Shown here: piece after piece, positions 14,357 through 15,432 of the stretch
How positions within the stretch are numbered: the first letter of the stretch is position 1
Layout of the letters: every line of letters begins with the position of its first letter
Source of the DNA: an uncultured Marvinbryantia sp.
GTDB taxonomy: Bacteria > Bacillota > Clostridia > Lachnospirales > Lachnospiraceae
Length of the DNA stretch: 15,432 nt
Direction of reading: 5' to 3'
Assembly (NCBI GenBank): GCA_947624335.1
Contig: CANQJX010000017.1
Span: forward strand, 1 to 15,432
The notes under the pieces: generated by a model
Told to the model about the DNA's origin: nothing
What the model saw: only the letters and a program-made list of their open reading frames with translations
The model's database searches: none
Position numbers and translations under genes: made by a program

Positions 14357-15432
14357 TTATCTTCTTTTCAGGAAATCCGGTATCTGAATATCTCTCTCCT
14401 GAACTTTTCCCTCGGAAGTTTTTGCTTTTGCAGCCGTTTGCGCCGCCCCCGTGTTCAATCCTGCAAGCGGCGTCGGTGTGCGCAGCCCGGACGGCATTTC
14501 CGTTCTGCCGGCGCCCGTCGGGTAAGTGAACTCCGGTACGATCCTTCTTCCGGCTCCCGGCCGTTTCGCCGCGGCAGACCTGGCCGGCTCCTGCTCCGAA
14601 AGTCCCGTTGCGATTACCGTGATACTTGCCTCATCCGCATATGTATCGTCGTACATCGCGCCGAAGATAATATTTGCGTTTTCGCCCGCCATTTCCTGAA
14701 CGTAGCTTGCCGCGTCGTTGGCGTCCATCAGGGAAATGTCGCCGGAAATATTGATAATAACATGGCTCGCGCCGCTGATCGTAGTCTCAAGCAGCGGACT
14801 GGATACCGCCTGCTTCACTGCCTCCAGCGCTTTGTCGTCGCCCTTGGCCTGTCCGATTCCGATATGCGCGATTCCCTTATCTGTCATAACCGTCTGCACA
14901 TCCGCAAAATCCAGATTGATCAGCGCCGGAAGATTGATCAGATCGGTAATGCCCTGTACCGCCTGCTGCAGCACTTCGTCCGCTTTTTTCAGCGCCTCCG
15001 GCATGGTGGTACGCCTGTCCACAATTTCCAGAAGTTTATCGTTGGGAATCACGATCAGGGTATCCACATTCTCTTTCAGCTTTTCGATCCCGGCCAGCGC
15101 ATTGTTCATGCGGGTCTTTGCCTCAAAGCGGAACGGCTTTGTAACTACGCCGACGGTAAGAATCCCCATCTCTTTTGCAAGACCGGCAACCACCGGAGCC
15201 GCGCCCGTGCCGGTACCGCCGCCCATACCGCAGGTGACAAATACCATGTCCGCGCCCTGAATCGCCTGTTTGATATCCTCCGCGCTTTCCTCTGCGGCCT
15301 GCTGGCCGATCTGCGGTTTTGCTCCCGCGCCAAGCCCTTTGGTAACTTTTTCCCCGATCTGGATCGTATGCGGCGCCCTGCACAGATCAAGCGCTTGTTT
15401 ATCCGTATTTACGCCGATAAACTCCACACCGG
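14357..15432 (-). CDS. ftsZ: Cell division protein FtsZ (5' end outside window)
   Basis: Tubulin-like GTPase that forms the division ring at mid-cell. The frame is open to the window edge; the visible part begins at GVEFIGVNTD, so only about the first 35-45 residues (first GTP-binding loop) are missing; a GTG at 15427 is an internal valine codon, not the start. Visible features: the tubulin signature GGGTGTG (about 15203-15223), the FRFEAKTR and N-D segments of the GTPase domain, the T7 synergy loop NLDFADV (about 14897-14917) that completes the GTP site of the next subunit, a variable linker rich in Ala, Gly, Pro and Arg, and the conserved C-terminal tail peptide DIQIPDFLKRR, which binds FtsA, SepF and similar partners. 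It ends with TAA and a hairpin terminator. All key residues in view are intact. Confidence 0.97.
   Translation of the reverse strand, partial: GVEFIGVNTDKQALDLCRAPHTIQIGEKVTKGLGAGAKPQIGQQAAEESAEDIKQAIQGADMVFVTCGMGGGTGTGAAPVVAGLAKEMGILTVGVVTKPFRFEAKTRMNNALAGIEKLKENVDTLIVIPNDKLLEIVDRRTTMPEALKKADEVLQQAVQGITDLINLPALINLDFADVQTVMTDKGIAHIGIGQAKGDDKALEAVKQAVSSPLLETTISGASHVIINISGDISLMDANDAASYVQEMAGENANIIFGAMYDDTYADEASITVIATGLSEQEPARSAAAKRPGAGRRIVPEFTYPTGAGRTEMPSGLRTPTPLAGLNTGAAQTAAKAKTSEGKVQERDIQIPDFLKRR

Noticed and set aside
1..15432. Search for tRNA or rRNA genes, CRISPR repeats, insertion sequences, phage integrases, toxin-antitoxin or defence genes.
   Set aside because: Every gap is short and explained by promoters, terminators or ribosome binding sites, and all long frames belong to housekeeping families; nothing of this kind is visible.

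Overview
The window is chromosomal housekeeping DNA from a Firmicute, most likely a clostridial gut-type lineage such as Lachnospiraceae. The reasons are HPr kinase/phosphorylase next to a ROK-type glucokinase, a DUF1934 protein, an AspRS with an NPFSMPQGG-type segment, strong AGGAGG-like ribosome binding sites, clean sigma-A promoters (TTGACA/TATAAT with 17-base spacers) and moderately GC-rich coding sequence. This is inferred from protein families and signals only; no species can be named.

Left part (1-3134): the 3' two-thirds of aspS on the + strand ends in a strong intrinsic terminator. It faces a minus-strand group: yigZ (IMPACT family), then murI (glutamate racemase) and a DUF1934 protein. 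murI and the DUF1934 gene have their own promoter between yigZ and murI.

Middle (3177-8153): a membrane acyltransferase (minus) and a class A penicillin-binding protein (plus) diverge from a short region with two back-to-back sigma-A promoters. The acyltransferase ends in a terminator whose downstream arm also carries the -35 box of yigZ. The PBP gene converges on glcK with a 6-base gap, and the likely terminator of glcK lies inside the last codons of the PBP gene.

Right part (7221-15432): all genes are on the minus strand. Transcription runs from ftsZ (5' end outside the window, ending in a compound hairpin terminator) to an N-acetylmuramoyl-L-alanine amidase with nine cell-wall-binding repeats, a sugar-phosphate nucleotidyltransferase, galE, uvrC, hprK and glcK. 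Gaps are 12, 35, 16, 61-65 and 18 bases. The only internal promoter I can identify is in front of hprK, overlapping the uvrC stop codon.

The unifying theme is cell envelope and division (ftsZ, amidase, PBP, murI, acyltransferase, UDP-sugar genes), with sugar sensing (hprK, glcK), DNA repair (uvrC) and translation (aspS) between. I found no RNA gene, CRISPR array, insertion sequence, phage gene or defence system, and no frameshifted gene. No stretch over 300 bases lacks a gene; the longest is the 194-base divergent promoter region. I did not find an undescribed system. The most interesting signals are compact regulatory overlaps: a promoter inside a terminator, a terminator inside a convergent gene, and a terminator-like hairpin antisense to the start of uvrC.
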